From: Lysobacteraceae bacterium 2PB
GTDB taxonomy: Bacteria > Pseudomonadota > Gammaproteobacteria > Xanthomonadales > Xanthomonadaceae
NCBI GenBank assembly: GCA_005502915.1
Contig: SCMT01000003.1
Coordinates: 1 to 64,000, forward strand
Direction of reading: 5' to 3'
Length of the DNA stretch: 64,000 bases
The notes beneath the pieces were generated by a model. The model worked only from the letters and a program-made list of their open reading frames with translations, was not told the origin of the DNA and did not search any database. The position numbers and the translations under genes were made by a program. Position 1 is the stretch's first letter, and the number at the start of each line of letters is the position of its first letter. Positions 63,262 through 64,000 of the stretch are shown piece after piece.

Positions 63262-64000
63262 ATGTCCCGCCCGCCGTCCCGTTTCGCGATCGCTGCACTG
63301 CTGGTCGCCACCGGCATCCCGCTCGGCGCAGCCGTGCCGCTGGGCCGGCTCGCAGTGGAGGCCGGTGTGTCGCCGCTGGCATTCGCGCTGTTCCCGGCGC
63401 TGGTCGGCGGCACGCTGCTCGCGCTCATCGCCATCGCGCGCGGAGAGTCGCCCGGTCGTCTGCCGCGACTCGCGCTCTTCGGTCTGGTCGCGGGCTTGCT
63501 GAGCAACGCGCTGCCGAACACCCTCGCGGCCTGGTCGGCCGCGAACGCCGGCGCCAGCCTCACCGCCGTCGCCTACACCTTGCCGCCGGTCTTTACCTTC
63601 GCCTATGGCCTGCTGCTGGGCTTCGAGCGCTTCCGCTGGGCACGCATGATCGCGCTCGGCTGCGGGCTCGGCGGGGCGCTCTGGCTCGCCGCGAGCCAGG
63701 TGGTCGACGGCGCGATCGGCGTCGCGGGGGCGCTGGTCCTGTTCGCGATTCCGGCGATCGTCGGCATCGGCAACCTCTACCGTGCCCACCGCATGCCGCG
63801 CGGCACGGCGGGCGAGTGGCTGGGTGCTGCGGTCTCGCTGGGCGCCGCAGCGTGGCTGCTGCCTGCCTGGAGCGCGCTGCCCGAAGCCGACCGTGCCATT
63901 CCGCTCGCGGGTCTGCCATGGCTCACCCTGCAGGTCGTCGCCGCAGCCGCCGCGCAGGTGCTCTTCTTCGCGCTGATGCGCCGCGTCGAGCCGGTGACGA
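63262..64000 (+). CDS. EamA/DMT-family transporter (3' end outside window)
   Basis: The frame opens at ATG 63262 and runs 246 codons to the window edge without a stop. The product begins SRPPSRFAIAALLVATGIPL and shows at least eight hydrophobic segments in the two-repeat pattern of drug/metabolite transporters, including VAYTLPPVFTFAYGLLLGFE. It diverges from the LysR gene. Transported compound unknown; amino-acid or small-molecule efflux is usual for this family. Confidence 0.8.
   Translation, partial: MSRPPSRFAIAALLVATGIPLGAAVPLGRLAVEAGVSPLAFALFPALVGGTLLALIAIARGESPGRLPRLALFGLVAGLLSNALPNTLAAWSAANAGASLTAVAYTLPPVFTFAYGLLLGFERFRWARMIALGCGLGGALWLAASQVVDGAIGVAGALVLFAIPAIVGIGNLYRAHRMPRGTAGEWLGAAVSLGAAAWLLPAWSALPEADRAIPLAGLPWLTLQVVAAAAAQVLFFALMRRVEPVT

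Overview
The window is GC-rich and tightly packed. Protein families and gene order suggest a gammaproteobacterium of the Lysobacteraceae/Xanthomonadaceae (Lysobacter- or Luteimonas-like): a copL-copA-copB copper locus, REP-type palindromes, and a long facultative nitrate-respiration block. This placement is inference from family resemblance; no rRNA or taxonomic marker is present. I see no prophage, insertion-sequence transposase, CRISPR array or plasmid backbone.

Layout. (1) 1-700: two tandem tRNA-Ala(GGC)/tRNA-Glu(TTC) units, each with its own promoter and hairpin. (2) 0.7-12.8 kb: a polyamine hub. A puuA-puuB pair diverges from puuD, a second gamma-glutamylpolyamine synthetase-like gene, a SpuC-type transaminase, a PotFGHI-type ABC importer and a Sad-type succinate-semialdehyde dehydrogenase. 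(3) 13-15.8 kb: two exported proteins, one of unknown family and one DUF3142. (4) 15.8-23.1 kb, minus strand: agmatinase, two tandem sirtuins lacking the zinc-finger cysteines, and a beta-alanine module (omega-transaminase, alanine dehydrogenase, malonate-semialdehyde dehydrogenase) with two small unknown genes. (5) 23.3-25.4 kb: PuuR-like regulator and puuC. (6) 25.5-31.2 kb: hydroxyproline catabolism (epimerase, deaminase, dehydrogenase, ketoglutarate-semialdehyde dehydrogenase and a GntR/FCD regulator) around a palindromic operator. (7) 31.2-38.6 kb: copper (copL, copA, copB, DUF411) and arsenic (arsR, arsC, GAPDH, arsJ) resistance. (8) 38.6-40 kb: an unrecognised protein with the hallmarks of a circularly permuted ATP-grasp enzyme, divergent from arsR. 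(9) 40-53.4 kb: nitrate respiration on the minus strand (narK, narG, narH, narJ, narI, a parvulin, a second narK, carbonic anhydrase, a degenerate HemN-like protein, an FNR-type regulator). (10) 53.5-58.1 kb: molybdenum-cofactor operon (moaA, moaCB fusion, moeA, moaD, repeat-bearing moaE, one unknown). (11) 58.4-62.1 kb: DGC-domain protein, TyrDC-like decarboxylase and NnrS. (12) 62.2-64 kb: LysR regulator divergent from a DMT-family exporter cut by the window edge.

How it fits together. Agmatine becomes putrescine; putrescine goes to GABA by the gamma-glutamyl route (PuuA, B, C, D) or by direct transamination, then to succinate. Beta-alanine, a likely end product of longer polyamines, goes to malonate semialdehyde and acetyl-CoA while alanine dehydrogenase restores pyruvate. 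Hydroxyproline goes to 2-oxoglutarate. The nar and moa blocks form one anaerobic unit: narG needs the molybdenum cofactor made next door, and FNR-type TTGAC-N4-GTCAA boxes lie before narK and in the moaA upstream region, with a weaker one before nnrS.

The items most worth a second look are the ATP-grasp-like gene sharing a short control region with arsR, the HemN paralogue without its radical-SAM cluster, the paired zinc-less sirtuins, the AVHVD repeat in MoaE, and the TyrDC-like decarboxylase beside nnrS.
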